Assembly (NCBI RefSeq): GCF_001636405.1
Contig: NZ_KV440950.1
Location: 3,638,778-3,702,777 of the forward strand
Direction: 5' to 3'
From: Peribacillus frigoritolerans
GTDB taxonomy: Bacteria; Bacillota; Bacilli; Bacillales; DSM-1321
DNA: 64,000 nt
Below, one piece after another: positions 34,394 through 43,611 of this stretch. The translations under genes and the position numbers were made by a program. Positions within the stretch are counted from its first letter, which is position 1; each line of letters starts with the position of its first letter. The notes under the pieces were generated by a model. The model was not told the origin of the DNA, did no database searches, and worked only from the letters and a program-made list of their open reading frames with translations.

Positions 34394-36549
34394 CCCTCTT
34401 CACCTTCTTTCATCCAAAGACTTTCAATAATGACTTCCGGTGTAATCGGAATTTGCTGAAAAGAAGTGTGCAGGGCATCCTCAATCGCAGCTTGGACTGC
34501 TGGAGCGCCTCCGATTAAAGTCAATTCACCTGCGCCCTTCGCCCCGTATGGACCATCAGCATAGGGATTATCAAAGACCTTGCTTTCAATTGAAACGATA
34601 TCCAATGAAGTCGGCGGTCCATAATCCGATATGCTTTTTTGTTGGATTCTACCTTGTTTTGACGTCATCTTTTCCAGATAACCGTATGCTAGTCCTTGAG
34701 CCAAACCACCGTCAATTTGACCTTTCATAATCCGTTCATCGATGACCTTCCCAACTTCATAATTGCCGTATACTTTTTCTAACTTTAAATTACCGGTTAA
34801 CGTATCAACTTCTACTTCAACGATATTAACGCCCCATGAATAAGCCGGGTAGGCATCTCCAGTGAAGGTTTTCTCGTCCCAAGGAATCATTTCACGGTGA
34901 ACATAGTGCTCAACCACTTCCTGTTCCACCCCTGTTTGCCACTGATTCTTAAGTTTTTTTGCGGCCCGTTCAAGCAATTTTCCGACAATCATCGTCGTCC
35001 TTGAAGCTACGGTCGGACCCGAGTCGGGAACCTCTTTTGTGTCGGGATAAGGGTACAATATATCTTCGAACGGGAGGTTAAGTTCTTTGGCGACAATTTT
35101 ACACAACGTCGTCAAAATACCTTGTCCCATATCAGAGTTTGAGATTTTTAGTGATACCTGGTCGTCCTTTGATTTAACCAGTTTCACCTTTGCTTTAATA
35201 TGATCTCTTTCACCACTGCCAGTAAATCCACAGCCGTGGAGGAACAGCGAAGTTCCTATGCCTTTTTTATAGCGCTGATTTTGTTGATTTAAGCGCTGAA
35301 AGTCTTCTTTTTTCTTTTTGTATTCTGACACGTTGAGTACGTCCTCAATCATTTCTTCCACTAATATCGGGTCGCGGAATTTACCTTTGGTGATGGTGGG
35401 GTCTCCTTGTTTGACGAGGTATTTTCGTTTATATGCAAGCGGGTCGATTTTTGCCAGTTTACTAAGATGTCCTATATGACTTTCGATTCCAGCAAAGCTT
35501 TGAGGAGCACCAAAGCCTCTGAAGGCGCCGTTCGGAACGGTATTGGTTTTTAAGACATAGCCTTTTGCATGAAAATGCGGAATTTTATAAACACCAGCAC
35601 TGTTTAATAATGCGCGCTGCAGCACGACAGAGCTCAATCCAACATTTGCCCCTCCATCGAGAAAGATGTCAACATACATGCTTAGAATATTTCCTTCCTT
35701 ATCAAGGGCCGTCCGATATTTGAGTTTGGCCGGATGCCTTTTCGTCGTTACCAGCATATCCTCAGAACGGTCGAACACGAGCATTACCGATTTTTTTACT
35801 GCTCTTGCGGCAACGGCTACGTGACAAGCCATCATAGAAGGATAATCTTCTTTGCCGCCAAAACCTCCGCCGGTAGGACTTTGAACAACCCTGACTTCAT
35901 CGTCACCACAGGCTAATGCGCTTAGTAATGCATTTTTTATATAATAAAGACATTGCATCGATCCCTGGACGACAATTTCATCATCCTTATAAACGGCGAG
36001 CATTCCTTGCGGCTCAAGATAGACATGCTCCTGATAACCCGTATCATATTCTTCTTCGATGATTTGATGGGCCCCTTGCTCGATAGCTGAAATGTTTTCT
36101 AAGCTTTCCCCAAATTCATAGCTTGCCAAAACTAAGGATACTGATTTTTGCTTGATCGCTTCGTCCAATGTATAGATAGCCTGATGTTCTTCAAATTCAA
36201 CCTTCACTTCATTTAACAAACTGTACAGGATATCCAGGTCTTTGCCCGTGAGCATGAGAATTGGCTCACCAATATAATTGACCCACTCATTGGCAAAAAT
36301 GGGCTGATCTTCTTTGATAATCTTGACATAATTCGGTCCGGGGATATGCTCTGCTCCAACAGCTTCATACCCATCCGGAAGATTGGGTAATTGAATGGAT
36401 ATGATTTTTCCATAAGCAATTGGCGATCGATACAAAACACCATATACCATATTTTCCACTTTTACGTCACTAATATAGGGCAGCTGGCCCGATACTTTAC
36501 CTTTATGGTCCTTTTTGGGCACTGAGGTGCTTATGTCTTTGAGATTCAT
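34390..36549 (-). CDS. Xanthine dehydrogenase molybdenum-binding subunit (PucD-like)
   Basis: 719-residue catalytic subunit oxidising hypoxanthine/xanthine to urate. Motifs: SPTGGGFGGKEDYPSMMACH near 225-245, NGAFRGFGAPQSFAG near 340, DMGQGILTTLCKIVAKEL, and the catalytic Glu in YGAKGAGELTLIGG near 677. Length is shorter than eukaryotic enzymes but normal for the three-subunit bacterial type. The puc-like surroundings favour purine use. Aldehyde oxidase-like activity cannot be excluded. Confidence 0.92.
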   Translation of the reverse strand: MNLKDISTSVPKKDHKGKVSGQLPYISDVKVENMVYGVLYRSPIAYGKIISIQLPNLPDGYEAVGAEHIPGPNYVKIIKEDQPIFANEWVNYIGEPILMLTGKDLDILYSLLNEVKVEFEEHQAIYTLDEAIKQKSVSLVLASYEFGESLENISAIEQGAHQIIEEEYDTGYQEHVYLEPQGMLAVYKDDEIVVQGSMQCLYYIKNALLSALACGDDEVRVVQSPTGGGFGGKEDYPSMMACHVAVAARAVKKSVMLVFDRSEDMLVTTKRHPAKLKYRTALDKEGNILSMYVDIFLDGGANVGLSSVVLQRALLNSAGVYKIPHFHAKGYVLKTNTVPNGAFRGFGAPQSFAGIESHIGHLSKLAKIDPLAYKRKYLVKQGDPTITKGKFRDPILVEEMIEDVLNVSEYKKKKEDFQRLNQQNQRYKKGIGTSLFLHGCGFTGSGERDHIKAKVKLVKSKDDQVSLKISNSDMGQGILTTLCKIVAKELNLPFEDILYPYPDTKEVPDSGPTVASRTTMIVGKLLERAAKKLKNQWQTGVEQEVVEHYVHREMIPWDEKTFTGDAYPAYSWGVNIVEVEVDTLTGNLKLEKVYGNYEVGKVIDERIMKGQIDGGLAQGLAYGYLEKMTSKQGRIQQKSISDYGPPTSLDIVSIESKVFDNPYADGPYGAKGAGELTLIGGAPAVQAAIEDALHTSFQQIPITPEVIIESLWMKEGEEG

Positions 36550-36684
36550 TGCAACAACACCCTTCGACTCATTTTTTTAATTGGACATATTCTGAATAGA
36601 AACCTCTTCCAATGATTTTATCAATGAGAATGATCTTTTATGATTCATTTCTATTCAAGATTTTCGTAGTTTTTATTTTTATTT

Positions 36685-37284
36685 TTACTTCGAGAAATTT
36701 AAAGCATTATCATAATCAATGGCTTTTTGGTAATCCTCCGGTGTATCAACATCCATTAATACTCCCGCATCATCTACATTCATGTATTGCTTTTCGTAAC
36801 CGCCCAGGACCACACGCAAATTACCTTCTGGATTGGTTTCAAGAATTTTCTGTTTCACTACGCTTGATAATTTAATGGGATGGCCGCCTTTATAGTCAAA
36901 GCTGGGAATAACCACGTTTCCTTTGTGTTTTGCTAGTAGCTGAACAGTCTCTTTTTTTACAAGCGGACAATCGCCGGGTGTTATAAAGAAGGTTGGGGCA
37001 TTCACTTCGTTGCAGCCCTTTTGAATGGAATGAAACATTCCCTGGTTAAAGTTTTCATTATAAACAAACTTGATCTGAAATGAATAGGCGTTTTCACTGA
37101 TGATTTTGACAATTTCTTCTTGGATGATTTCCGCTTGAAATCCAGCTACGACGATGACCCTGCTGCATAAACCTTCAAATTTAGAGATCGTTTGCTCCAA
37201 CACGCTCATTTGCCCCATCGGCAAAGTCATTTTAAATGCATTCGCTCGGCTGGAATATCCAGCAGCTAGGACGATTGCTTCCAT
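36685..37284 (-). CDS. MobA-like molybdenum-cofactor nucleotidyltransferase (PucB/MocA-like)
   Basis: 199-residue NTP transferase. The N-terminal AIVLAAGYSSRANAFKMTLP is the nucleotide-binding loop of the MocA/MobA family. FITPGDCPLV and VDTPEDYQKA are further conserved blocks. It adds CMP to molybdopterin for hydroxylases. In B. subtilis pucB sits in the same operon. ATG 37284 chosen after AAGGTG. A GTG nine bases upstream is the alternative. First gene of the operon here, 135 bases before the large subunit. Confidence 0.87.
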   Translation of the reverse strand: MEAIVLAAGYSSRANAFKMTLPMGQMSVLEQTISKFEGLCSRVIVVAGFQAEIIQEEIVKIISENAYSFQIKFVYNENFNQGMFHSIQKGCNEVNAPTFFITPGDCPLVKKETVQLLAKHKGNVVIPSFDYKGGHPIKLSSVVKQKILETNPEGNLRVVLGGYEKQYMNVDDAGVLMDVDTPEDYQKAIDYDNALNFSK

Positions 37285-37456
37285 ATTTGTCACCTTCTAC
37301 CTATCATTTTTCTTAAATCTCGTAATAAAATCACAAGCTGAGGAAGGATTTGCTGTATGGACTATTAAGAGAACATAGTGTTTTTTCTTTATATGCGTAA
37401 AAGCCTCATAATATTACTTACGGTACGCTTCACCTTAGTTATTTAAGAGGCAAAAA

Positions 37457-37488
37457 AACAGACAGGATAAATATTTTCCTGTCTGTTT
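37457..37488. terminator. Symmetric hairpin in the puc upstream region
   Basis: AAACAGACAGGA pairs perfectly with TCCTGTCTGTTT over eight bases, with A/T runs on both sides. Confidence 0.5.
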
Positions 37489-37933
37489 TAGTTTATTCAA
37501 AATAAGAATTAGAATCATTTCACCCCTAAATTTTCACAGCATTGAAATTACTTTAGGTTTAAACTATGTTGCCACATACTATATGTGTAGAGTGCAGACG
37601 GTAGGAAATATACAAAATAAAGATGAGATGCAGTGGTGCATCTTTGCTATCTATTTTACTTGTTCATGAATTAAAGGTATACAGCACGGTAATTTAACTC
37701 AGTTAGTTTCACCTTTTAAAACTCCTAAGATATCATTATCTTTAACCTTATTAGGTTACACACTGTAAATCATTCTAATGAGATGGTCGTGGCCATCTTC
37801 ATGAATACGTATTTGTTTATAATAATGTATTAATATTGATTTAATAGTGGAATTACCTTAGAATTAAAACAAAGATTACCTTTTTAGGATATCGAACCCA
37901 CTCACCTTTAGCAAAGAATGGAAGGGTTCAATG

Positions 37934-37990
37934 AAAGGCATTGTCGGTAGAAGTCTCCTTTACGGGACTGCTACCGACAATGCCTTTTTC
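37934..37990 (+). terminator. Strong two-level hairpin upstream of the orphan ftsZ
   Basis: AAAGGCATTGTCGGTAG pairs exactly with CTACCGACAATGCCTTT, enclosing a second AGTCTCC/GGGACT stem, and ends in TTTTTC. It lies about 120 bases before the ftsZ start with no gene ahead of it, so it could be a leader attenuator or insulate ftsZ from upstream transcription. Confidence 0.65.
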
Positions 37991-38110
37991 TTTAACTAAA
38001 TCTAAATATAAGAAAGACAAAACATTTCTAATAAAAGAATGAGTGTTGTTTCCGCTATTTATTTGAATAATTTGAAATAAGGTAATTTCAATGACTAGGA
38101 GGTCCTATAA

Positions 38111-39133
38111 ATGGAGTTTGTTACAAGTGTAAACTCATCAGTCAACATTAAAGTAATTGGTATTGGCGGCGGAGGAAATAACGCCGTTAACCGTATGATC
38201 GAACATGGAGTTAAATGTGTAGAATTTATAGCTGTTAATACAGATGCACAAGCTCTTAATTTATCAAAAGCAGAGATCAAGATACAAATCGGTGCAACAT
38301 TGACAAAAGGTTTAGGATCAGGGGCAAATCCAGAGGTAGGTAAACAAGCAGTTAAAGAAAGCAAAGAGCAGATCCAAGAAGCATTAAAAGGTACAGACAT
38401 GGTACTCATTACAGCCGGAATGGGCGGCGGTATAGGAACGGGTGCTGCCCCTGTCATTGCTCAAATCGCCCGTGAGCTTGACATACTAACCATTGGCGTT
38501 GTAACACTTCCGTTTGCGTTTGAGGGCAATAAGCGTGCAACACAAGCAGCAGGAGGGATCTCCTTAATGAAGAAAGCAGTGGACACATTAATTGTTATTC
38601 CAAACGATCGCTTATTGGAGATTTTACATAAAAATACACCAATGCTTGAAGCATTTCTTGAAGCGGATAATGTTATACGCCAAAGTATCCAAGGTATATC
38701 GGATTTAATTGCTGTACCAGGTTTAATCAACATTGATTTTGCAGACGTGAAAACAATCATGTCCAATAAAGGGTCTGCCTTAATAGGCATTGGCAGAGCA
38801 ACAGGTAAACATCGCGCTGCGGAAGCTGCAAAGAAAGCCATTTCGAGTCCGTTACTTAACACTTCCATCGACGGAGCCCAAGGTGTGCTAATGAAACTCA
38901 CAGGCGCCAATATAAGTCTATATGAAGTACAAGAGGCAGCAAATATTGTTACTTCCGAGGCCGACTCAGAGTTAAATATGATTTTCGGTTCTGTTATTAA
39001 TGAAAACTTAAAAGATGAAATTATAGTAATCATCATTGCTACTGGCTTGAATGATCAGGAGGTTCCATCATTGAAAAGGCCTGCGCGCCCTTCATCAACA
39101 GAAATGGAAAAACGGCTGTCACACGAGTTTTGA
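38111..39133 (+). CDS. Second, divergent FtsZ (tubulin-like GTPase) with altered signature motif
   Basis: 340-residue FtsZ-family protein. The GTP-binding N-domain is clear ([51 protein letters not shown]), as is the T7 synergy loop [18 protein letters not shown]. The tubulin signature reads GGGIGTG: Ile108 replaces the nearly invariant Thr, which should weaken nucleotide binding or hydrolysis. The C-terminus ends [21 protein letters not shown], with no basic peptide binding FtsA/SepF/EzrA. It stands alone, away from any ftsA or mur genes, so it is a paralogue of the housekeeping gene. AGGAGG precedes ATG 38111. Confidence 0.93.
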   Translation: MEFVTSVNSSVNIKVIGIGGGGNNAVNRMIEHGVKCVEFIAVNTDAQALNLSKAEIKIQIGATLTKGLGSGANPEVGKQAVKESKEQIQEALKGTDMVLITAGMGGGIGTGAAPVIAQIARELDILTIGVVTLPFAFEGNKRATQAAGGISLMKKAVDTLIVIPNDRLLEILHKNTPMLEAFLEADNVIRQSIQGISDLIAVPGLINIDFADVKTIMSNKGSALIGIGRATGKHRAAEAAKKAISSPLLNTSIDGAQGVLMKLTGANISLYEVQEAANIVTSEADSELNMIFGSVINENLKDEIIVIIIATGLNDQEVPSLKRPARPSSTEMEKRLSHEF

Positions 39134-39234
39134 TGCAAAATACGATTATTATAATTCACCAAGACCACAATTAGTGAAAGTCAAATAGAAGGTATGGAGC
39201 AAGAATTATCTGAAAGTCCAGAAGAAGGGACATA
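39134..39234 (+). pseudogene. Out-of-frame continuation of the ftsZ tail
   Basis: Beyond the stop two other frames look coding: [14 protein letters not shown] directly after a TTTT run, then SESQIEGMEQELSESPEEGT ending at a TAA near 39234. Joined, they would extend FtsZ by about 33 residues into an acidic tail. Still no canonical FtsZ C-terminal peptide appears. Either decay or sequencing error at the TTTT run. Confidence 0.5.
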
Positions 39235-39581
39235 AATAGTTTCTATTAAGCTCCTTTTAACCTTTTCATATCCATAACAAAGGTATGGAACCTGAAAACA
39301 GTAATAGATCGGTTTGTTTTCCCGCATTTTATATTAATAGACTGCTTTCTTCCACATATCATATTGAACGGAAATGAATGGTTTGGGAAACATGGGAAAG
39401 TGGATTGATATGGATTCCAACAAAATACTTTGAGCCTATTACCCCGATTTCATGTTTTTTCACCTCGAAAATCAAATAATATTTTTATTATATGGCAAAA
39501 TCTTATTAGCACTTAAAAAAATCCACCAAAAATCATGCTTTGAAAAGTGAAAGTCCATCTCATCTCTGTTTGCAATTTAAG
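39235..39581. other. Gene-free interval
   Basis: About 350 AT-rich bases after ftsZ. No ORF, RNA or repeat recognised apart from the terminator listed next. Confidence 0.4.
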
Positions 39582-39611
39582 AATGGGGACCTCTTTACGG
39601 AGGTCCCCATT
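39582..39611. terminator. Symmetric terminator between ftsZ and the aldo/keto reductase
   Basis: AATGGGGACCTC pairs exactly with GAGGTCCCCATT around TTTACG. Confidence 0.75.
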
Positions 39612-39648
39612 AATGAAGGCAAGGTTTCTTGTTCAAAGGTACAATTCA

Positions 39649-40551
39649 TTACGGAATATCATGTCCCATCGATCTAGTAAATATGTTAAACCATTGCTCT
39701 TTTTCCATGCTTAAGTTTAGTGAATCAATGGCGCTGTCCAACCGTTCTTTCTTACCGGACCCAACGATTGGAATGATTTTTGCGGGATGCCTCAACAGCC
39801 AGGCATACATCACTTCATCTATTCCATTGGCACCGATTTCTTCTTTCACGGTTTCTAACGTTTTTCTTAAATGGACAGCCTTTTCGTTCGATTCCTCAAA
39901 GATGCTGCCTCCTGCAAGCGGTGACCATGCCATAGGCGCAACGCCCTTTTCCTGACATAAGTTCAAGGTTCCGTCTTCGAAGTTTTCAAGATTGTATGCC
40001 GAAAGCTCCAGCTGATTCGTCACAAGCGGATAGTCTAGATATGATTGGAGCATATCCCATTGCGGTTTTTTGAAGTTCGATACTCCAAAGTTCCGCACCT
40101 TTCCTGATTCCTTTAATTGATTAAACGCCTCAGCCGTTTCCGCCGGGTCCATCAGGGGATCCGGACGATGGATAAGTAATATATCAATATAATCCGTTTT
40201 AAGATTCATAAGGGATTGTTCAACAGACTTTATGATATGGGTTTTACTAGTATCGTAATGGTGACTTTTATGGGAAGGACGGTTTTCTGATTGAAGAACG
40301 ATGCCACATTTCGTAACGATCTCCATTTTACCGCGTAATGAAGGCTTTAATGAAAGTGCATTCCCAAAAATCTCCTCACACGTATAGCTTCCATATATAT
40401 CGGCGTGATCATATGTAGTGACGCCCCGATCCATTCCGTGTTCAATAAGAGATAGGATATCCTCGGCAGAAAATCTCCAATCTGCCAATCTCCACATACC
40501 GTGTACAATGCGTGAAAGACTAAGATCTTCAGTTAGATTGACTCTTTGCAT
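39649..40551 (-). CDS. Aldo/keto reductase (YdhF-like)
   Basis: 300-residue NADPH-dependent TIM-barrel reductase. The catalytic tetrad is visible: Asp and Tyr in YDHADIYGSYTCE, Lys in VTKCGIV, His in LLIHRPDP. IPIVGSGKKERL is the NADPH-binding loop. Closest by eye to the YdhF group of oxidoreductases. Substrate unknown. ATG 40551 after AAAAGGGGAG. Single gene. Confidence 0.9.
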   Translation of the reverse strand: MQRVNLTEDLSLSRIVHGMWRLADWRFSAEDILSLIEHGMDRGVTTYDHADIYGSYTCEEIFGNALSLKPSLRGKMEIVTKCGIVLQSENRPSHKSHHYDTSKTHIIKSVEQSLMNLKTDYIDILLIHRPDPLMDPAETAEAFNQLKESGKVRNFGVSNFKKPQWDMLQSYLDYPLVTNQLELSAYNLENFEDGTLNLCQEKGVAPMAWSPLAGGSIFEESNEKAVHLRKTLETVKEEIGANGIDEVMYAWLLRHPAKIIPIVGSGKKERLDSAIDSLNLSMEKEQWFNIFTRSMGHDIP

Positions 40552-40789
40552 GTTTTTCTCCCCTTTTATAAAATGATTGCACTTGCTAATTAGTTGTTTG
40601 TTTTTCTATCATGACTACCCTTCGTTAATCAGTGACAGTATCTATTGCTACTGTCATGAACCTAGTATAATTTAAATTTTCGGAGAATCCTAATCTTGAG
40701 TGACCCTTATCTGCCATATTCATTTAACTAACGTTCATGAAGGAGGATATCTCCGCCTTCTCGTTGAAGTTCCACGTTATGAACATAAG

Positions 40790-40810
40790 AAAAAGGCTGC
40801 CGCAGCAACC
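40790..40810 (-). terminator. Terminator after the PTS IIA remnant
   Basis: On the minus strand GGTTGC/GCAGCC with a TGCG loop is followed by TTTTTC. Confidence 0.6.
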
Positions 40811-40822
40811 TCCTGAATATTG

Positions 40823-41030
40823 TTAGTTCTTTTGTGTTTTCTTGTGTAATTCCACGATTTCTTTCGCTAAATCTTTTGTGGTCATGGAAGTCATCATGTG
40901 ATCGTGAGCATGGATCAAGAGCATTGGAATATCGAATTTCTCACCATTCACTTCCTGTTGAATCAATGCGGTTTGGATTTTATGTGCAGCAACAAACTCA
41001 TGTTCCGCTTCAATTTTTCCTACAGTTTTT
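40823..41030 (-). pseudogene. C-terminal remnant of a cellobiose-type PTS IIA component (CelC/LicA-like)
   Basis: Minus strand reads VGKIEAEHEFVAAHKIQTAL, then IQQEVNGEKFDIPMLLIHAH, DHMMTSMTTKDLAKEIVELH and a stop at 40823. This is the second half of the PTS lactose/cellobiose EIIA fold, including the conserved HAQDHLMTS-like block. The first half with the phospho-His is missing, and an in-frame stop lies upstream. The break is about 20 bases from a GC-rich repeat at 41048. No other cellobiose gene is nearby. Confidence 0.8.
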
Positions 41031-41047
41031 TATGGTTTTTATAATTT

Positions 41048-41127
41048 GAACGTTGATTTTCACTCCAGGCACTCGCTTATCGTGGGCGGACAGCCATCGG
41101 CGCCTTTAAACCTGCGCGGTCTCCCCT
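41048..41127. repeat. Degenerate copy of the GC-rich 134-bp repeat
   Basis: Begins GAACGTTGATTTTCACTCCA and matches the first 80-90 bases of the copies at 51863 and 57379, with many changes and a truncated end. It abuts the broken PTS IIA gene. Confidence 0.7.
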
Positions 41128-41179
41128 AGACATGGAATGAATAAAACTAGAGTATCGAAATGATCTCTAATCATGATTT

Positions 41180-41599
41180 CTATTCACCATCCCACTGCGG
41201 ATTCCAAACGACTTCCCAAAGGTGTCCATCAGGGTCTTGAAAGTGTGCAGAGTATCCTCCCCAGAAAGTGTCATGTGCCGGATCGGTTATGGTCGCTCCA
41301 GCTTTTTTTGCTTTTTCCAACACAATATCCACTTCCTCTTTACTGCCTACATTGTGACCAAGGGTAAATTCAGTAGGGCTTGCCGGAGACAAAGGAACCT
41401 TGGCCTCATGAGCTATATCCCTTCGATTCCATATGGCAAGCTTCAGGCCTTCTTGCAAGTCCAAAAAGGCAACGGCTCCATGCTCAAATTCTTTGCCCAC
41501 TATTCCTTCTGTTTGAAATCCCAGGCCATCCCGATAGAATTCCAGCGATTTTTCCAAATCATCCACACCTAATGTAATGACAGTAATACGTGGCTTCAT
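41180..41599 (-). CDS. VOC family protein (glyoxalase/bleomycin-resistance fold)
   Basis: 139-residue single-copy VOC protein with two beta-alpha-beta-beta-beta units: PRITVITLGVDDLEKSLEFY at the start and WGGYSAHFQDPDGHLWEVVW near the end with the C-terminal metal Glu. Substrate unknown. Start chosen as ATG 41599, preceded by GAAGGGGGACA. A longer frame has no ribosome binding site. Single gene. Confidence 0.88.
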   Translation of the reverse strand: MKPRITVITLGVDDLEKSLEFYRDGLGFQTEGIVGKEFEHGAVAFLDLQEGLKLAIWNRRDIAHEAKVPLSPASPTEFTLGHNVGSKEEVDIVLEKAKKAGATITDPAHDTFWGGYSAHFQDPDGHLWEVVWNPQWDGE

Positions 41600-41807
41600 G
41601 ATTGTCCCCCTTCTTACTTCGTTTCTCCTTCTATTGTTTACCAACGCTTCTAGTTCAAACCAGATCAAAATAAACAGGTTTTTTTGTCAATCTAAACTGA
41701 ATTCCTGTATAGTAGATTGATAAACTGATCAAGCTCGAATATCAGGATTTACTCATTCACTTTACTTTACTTTAAATGTAATGATTCGAAAGGAAAAGCG
41801 ATTACCA

Positions 41808-42155
41808 ATGATTTCATTTATCCTCACCTTGAAACGTTTTCTAAAAGCGCTCTGGTCCGCTTTTAAACTGAAGAACTTCCAGGTTCTTTTCGTCTTGGTC
41901 CTCGTTATGTTATTTTCCGGCACGATTTTCTATGTTAAGCAGGAAGGTCTGACTGTGATTGACTCCCTTTACTTCTGTATTGTTACTCTTAGCACGGTTG
42001 GGCATCCCAGCTTTGAACCGCAGACAACATTAGGAAAAGTGTTTACAATGATTTATATTGTAGGCGGCACCGGATTATTTATGGGCTTAATAGGGTACCT
42101 AGCATACGCAATCATAAAGAAACCGGAAAACGTGAGCAACAGCAACAAAATCTGA
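41808..42155 (+). CDS. Two-TM ion channel family protein with non-canonical filter
   Basis: 115-residue pore-domain protein: TM1 (FQVLFVLVLVMLFSGTIFYV), pore helix (DSLYFCIVTLS), filter and TM2 (VFTMIYIVGGTGLFMGLIGY). The filter region reads TVGHPSFEPQT where K+ channels have TVGYGDFSPQT, so the Tyr-Gly-Asp triplet is replaced by His-Pro-Ser. Selectivity for K+ is doubtful. The start at ATG 41808 has AAAGGA 13 bases upstream. ATG 41781 is the alternative but has no Shine-Dalgarno sequence. Followed by a strong terminator. Confidence 0.8.
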   Translation: MISFILTLKRFLKALWSAFKLKNFQVLFVLVLVMLFSGTIFYVKQEGLTVIDSLYFCIVTLSTVGHPSFEPQTTLGKVFTMIYIVGGTGLFMGLIGYLAYAIIKKPENVSNSNKI

Positions 42156-42159
42156 ATAC

Positions 42160-42196
42160 AAAGGAATGCTTATAATAATTGGCATTCCTTTTTTAT
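42160..42196 (+). terminator. Terminator of the ion channel gene
   Basis: AAAGGAATGC/GCATTCCTTT with a 12-base loop and six T. Confidence 0.8.
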
Positions 42197-42839
42197 CGTA
42201 ATACAATCACCCTTCACTACAACTAGTGCTGGTTCTCTGCCGAATAACAGTTGTTTACGTAGGGGCATAAATCCCGCTTTATTTTGGAGAGTCCGTCGAA
42301 CTTTCATTAACATAGGATGTTAGTGTGACGGCATTCGAGGTGAACAATATATATTTTATTAAAAATAATTATTTTTTTCATAAGTAAAGTACTAGGAAAC
42401 AATCAAAAAGAATTCAATATTAATTTTCCCAGAGACTATATTGAATGCTAAAAATTAAAAATGGCGGGTAGCTCAAATATCAAGCGTTGCCCGTAAATTT
42501 TAAAAGTTCTTGAGCCGTTGACCTACATTATCTTTATGGAATCAAAAAAAATGTCCCCACTCAAAGCAAGTATGGACTTTTCAATGTTTCGCAGTAAAAA
42601 TAGGTGTAGGGTATCCACGTTATTCTTTTGTATCGATCATTAAAAACAAAAAAGATCCTCTATAAGGGTGGGCTTTGAAAGATGGAGGTACCTTGTGGAG
42701 ATAATACGGGTAGTTTTATTATCTCCATTCGATTTCTAATTGTTCACCTTACAAAATAAAAAGGGTCAGCCAATCGGTCAAAACCCTATCTGCATACTTT
42801 TGCTCTATATATACCTTTACTTGCTGGAGCATATACGAT
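42197..42839. other. Gene-free interval
   Basis: 640 AT-rich bases. A minus-strand frame at 42170-42307 (MKVRRTLQNKAGFMPLRKQL) has an ATG but no ribosome binding site and overlaps a terminator, so it is not called. Nothing else recognised. Confidence 0.35.
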
Positions 42840-43427
42840 CTATTGCCATAATCGTTGCACTTCTTCTGCAGTCACTGCATCTGCTTCGGTAACATGAACA
42901 GTACCAAATGGATGATTAGGAGGAGCATATATCGAGTAAAGCTTTAGAGGAATATTACCTGTATTGGCTACATTATGCCATGTGCCAGCAGGTATCATTA
43001 TTGCATAATCATCATAGACGTTTCTTACAAAGCTTAAATTATCCTTTCTATTGCCCATTTGAACAACCCCTTGACCTTGTTCAATACGTAAAAATTGGTC
43101 AACGTTTGGGTGAATTTCTAAACCAATATCTTCACCAACTTTAAGACTCATCAATGTAACTTGCAAATGTTTTCCTGTCCATAAGGCGGTACGGTAGGTT
43201 GTGTTTTGTTTCGTACCCTCATTGATATTCAATACAAATGGCTTAGGTCCATAATCTTTTACCTCAATATTATTTCTTCCATTTGATGATTGTAAATAGC
43301 CCAAATGGTTAACATTATTTACACTCCAATAATTAGGATTTCTTAAATGGTTATACATTGGTTCATTAACATAATAAGGATTTTGATATTGATAGGGATG
43401 TGGATGGATATAAGGAGCATAGTACAT
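42840..43427 (-). CDS. Cupin-domain protein with Tyr/His/Pro-rich N-terminus
   Basis: 195-residue protein. The first 35 residues are Tyr-, His-, Asn- and Pro-rich (MYYAPYIHPHPYQYQNPYYV), like spore coat proteins. A single cupin barrel follows, with motif 1 GLEIHPNVDQFLRIEQGQG (two metal ligands) and motif 2 IPAGTWHNVANTG. Could be a coat-associated sugar-binding or metal enzyme. The coat link is inference from composition. ATG 43427 chosen after AAGGG. Single gene. Confidence 0.82.
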   Translation of the reverse strand: MYYAPYIHPHPYQYQNPYYVNEPMYNHLRNPNYWSVNNVNHLGYLQSSNGRNNIEVKDYGPKPFVLNINEGTKQNTTYRTALWTGKHLQVTLMSLKVGEDIGLEIHPNVDQFLRIEQGQGVVQMGNRKDNLSFVRNVYDDYAIMIPAGTWHNVANTGNIPLKLYSIYAPPNHPFGTVHVTEADAVTAEEVQRLWQ

Positions 43428-43493
43428 TTTTCTCAACCCTTCACAGTTTATAAAATTATCATATGCACTTGTTAAGTGAATGTACTTGAAACA

Positions 43494-43523
43494 TAAAAAA
43501 AGCCCTTACTCAGTAAGGGGCTT
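43494..43523 (-). terminator. Terminator hairpin
   Basis: AAGCCCTTACT/AGTAAGGGGCTT, followed on the minus strand by seven T. Downstream of the remnant at 43612-43736. Confidence 0.7.
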
Positions 43524-43611
43524 AGATTTTGCAGGAACAAATCAATGATAGTGGCTTTGCCAGCATTCTTATCAACAGAAAAATTTCTGGCCTTTTGGAA
43601 CTTATATTAAG

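Larger units (their letters stand above)
37285..38110. other. Long gene-free interval between the puc-type operon and ftsZ
   Basis: 826 bases, AT-rich, no recognised ORF or RNA. It contains the hairpins AAACAGACAGGA/TCCTGTCTGTTT (37457-37488) and, at 37934-37990, a long stem listed separately. PucR-type sites for the operon were looked for and not identified. Confidence 0.4.

Noticed and set aside
42170-42307. 45-codon minus-strand ORF MKVRRTLQNKAGF...
   Set aside because: No ribosome binding site and it overlaps the ion-channel terminator. It reads like a translated intergenic sequence.
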